Of a stretch of DNA of 64,000 bases, positions 63,298-64,000 are shown piece by piece. The stretch comes from OLB4 sp002050165 (lineage in GTDB: Bacteria > Bacteroidota > Ignavibacteria > Tepidaquicellales > Tepidaquicellaceae): contig SZPC01000003.1 of the NCBI GenBank assembly GCA_030263475.1, forward strand, positions 62,001-126,000, given 5' to 3'. Under the pieces are notes generated by a model. The model was not told the DNA's origin. It saw nothing but the letters and a program-made list of their open reading frames with translations, and ran no database searches. Position numbers and translations under genes: made by a program. How positions within the stretch are numbered: position 1 is the first letter of the stretch; each line of letters begins with the position of its first letter.

Positions 63298-63627
63298 TTA
63301 TAAATTTTTATCAAATTACTCAACGTCAGTTACATTTGAAATAACAAAATCAGTAAGTACTGAAATACAATTGCTGAGATACTGAAATCATATTGGATTG
63401 ATTATTTTTGCTTTGAGGAAGGTGAATTTGAAATTGGAACTTTTAAATCTTATAACGGTAAAACCTGCATTGCATACTTTAAATCAAATTTCGAAAGTGA
63501 ATAATGTTGCTGAAAAAAGATATATGCATCTCTCCAGCAAATTACAACATAAATATTTTCTCTGTGGAATTATTATATAATTTGAGTAAATTTAAAATTC
63601 ATTATTTAACCTAAACCAAAAACTAAA
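63298..63627. other. Divergent intergenic region between nuoC and an exported protein gene
   Basis: 330 bases that must hold the promoters of both the nuoCDEF unit and the gene starting at 63628. A TATTTTTG (63403-63410) matches TAnnTTTG but lacks a TTG at 20 bases. ACTGAAAT occurs twice (63359-63366, 63381-63388). No nuoA/nuoB remnant and no credible gene is visible; a 60-codon plus-strand frame here looks random. Confidence 0.55.
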
Positions 63628-64000
63628 ATGAAAAAATTAAACACATTTTTGTTAGTACTTTTCCTCTGTGTAACAGGTTCAGTTTATTCTCAAACTCAAG
63701 AGGATATTTATAGAGAATCCAATCCTGAGGAGAATGTAGTTGATAACTCAACCAAGGCTCAGGAGTGGGCACAAATTGTTGAAGCCCGAAAATCAGGCAA
63801 TGAAAACTATTATTTCGAACTACTGAACAATTACAGACAAAAATATGAAGGAGATTTTAAATCAGTTCGTAACCCATTTAACGGTCCTCAGGTTGTTCCG
63901 GTATCGAAATCACAAAATGCTCCTTTCAATCAGGACTGGATTGCTAATGGTGATAATATAGTATCGTACGGCGGAGTACCAAATCCTGGTATCTTCGAGC
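63628..64000 (+). CDS. Exported protein, 5' part (runs off the window)
   Basis: The frame opens at an ATG at 63628 and stays open for 124 codons to the window edge. It begins with a clear signal peptide (MKKLNTFLLVLFLCVTGSVYSQ), followed by a polar, Asn/Glu-rich segment with no domain I can name (RKSGNENYYFELLNNYRQKYEG, split by the context into helices). The sequence ending DWIANGDNIVSYGG looks like the entry to a repeat or propeller domain. By analogy with its neighbours it may end in a T9SS tail outside the window, which is unproven. Confidence 0.8.
   Translation, partial: MKKLNTFLLVLFLCVTGSVYSQTQEDIYRESNPEENVVDNSTKAQEWAQIVEARKSGNENYYFELLNNYRQKYEGDFKSVRNPFNGPQVVPVSKSQNAPFNQDWIANGDNIVSYGGVPNPGIFE

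Noticed and set aside
63398..63580. 60-codon plus-strand frame in the nuoC upstream region.
   Set aside because: It starts at a TTG with no ribosome site, has no recognisable domain or signal peptide, and its composition looks like translated A+T-rich spacer.
1..64000. CRISPR arrays, insertion sequences, phage genes, toxin-antitoxin pairs or other defence systems.
   Set aside because: No regularly spaced repeats, transposase or integrase motifs, or known defence-domain proteins were found; gene content is housekeeping and envelope-related throughout.

Overview
The window is one continuous stretch of A+T-rich chromosome from a diderm (LPS-bearing) bacterium of the FCB group. It most resembles the Ignavibacteria/Chlorobi side of the group. 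The evidence is four complete proteins ending in a type IX secretion (T9SS) type A tail with the NFPNPFNP-style motif, Bacteroidetes/Chlorobi-type families (DUF5686, DUF4783, DUF2795, Ig-like lipoprotein), a three-subunit dihaem succinate dehydrogenase, and a divergent membrane pyrophosphatase. This assignment is inference from protein families; no rRNA gene is present. No phage, IS element, CRISPR array or clear island was seen, and nearly every base is explained by ordinary, tightly packed genes.

Layout. 1-3.4 kb: the 3' end of polA, a Nudix hydrolase and hldD. 3.4-5.2 kb: a T9SS-exported agmatine/peptidylarginine deiminase-family enzyme. 5.4-13.5 kb: rfaE1-rfaE2-tamB-rnr; together with hldD this gives the last steps of ADP-L-glycero-D-manno-heptose synthesis plus an envelope-assembly factor. 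13.5-18.9 kb, minus strand: a run of three small membrane proteins (DUF2085, unknown, DUF2752), a PHP-domain protein, purF and pepP. 19.1-24.7 kb: hpf-hprK, then an oligopeptide ABC transporter (binding lipoprotein and two permeases, no ATPase) and a DUF2795 protein. 24.8-27.9 kb: an Omp85/BamA-type barrel and holB. 28.0-34.0 kb, minus strand: DUF4783 protein, a 1382-residue NtrY-like histidine kinase and an Ig-like lipoprotein. 34.1-37.9 kb: a tRNA(CAT) and sdhCAB. 38.0-44.3 kb: a TetR regulator with a TolC/AcrA/AcrB-type efflux set. 44.3-47.1 kb: a long leader and hppA. 47.2-51.9 kb: rplY/ctc, pth, rsmG and a DUF5686 protein. 52.0-59.5 kb: three T9SS cargo proteins (subtilisin, sortilin-like propeller, eight-repeat protein) and an M28 peptidase. 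59.6-63.3 kb, minus strand: nuoCDEF. The window ends inside another exported protein.

The most notable new signals are non-coding or at gene edges. Eight separate transcription units are preceded by the same promoter-like spacing, TTG, exactly 20 bases, then TAnnTT. One instance ends 7 bases before the tRNA, one almost touches the rfaE1 start codon, and one fixes the start of the DUF4783 gene. A good TAnnTTTG promoter carrying a perfect 8-bp inverted repeat lies far upstream of hppA, with a terminator-like hairpin just before the gene. RNase R has a full winged-helix domain encoded in frame upstream of its first ATG but no ATG, GTG or TTG to start it. The exported deiminase keeps an Arg-x-Arg pair at the spacing used by the Porphyromonas enzyme. 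I found no convincing wholly new multi-gene system. The closest candidates are the cysteine-rich DUF2085/DUF2752 membrane cluster and the orphan giant kinase operon.
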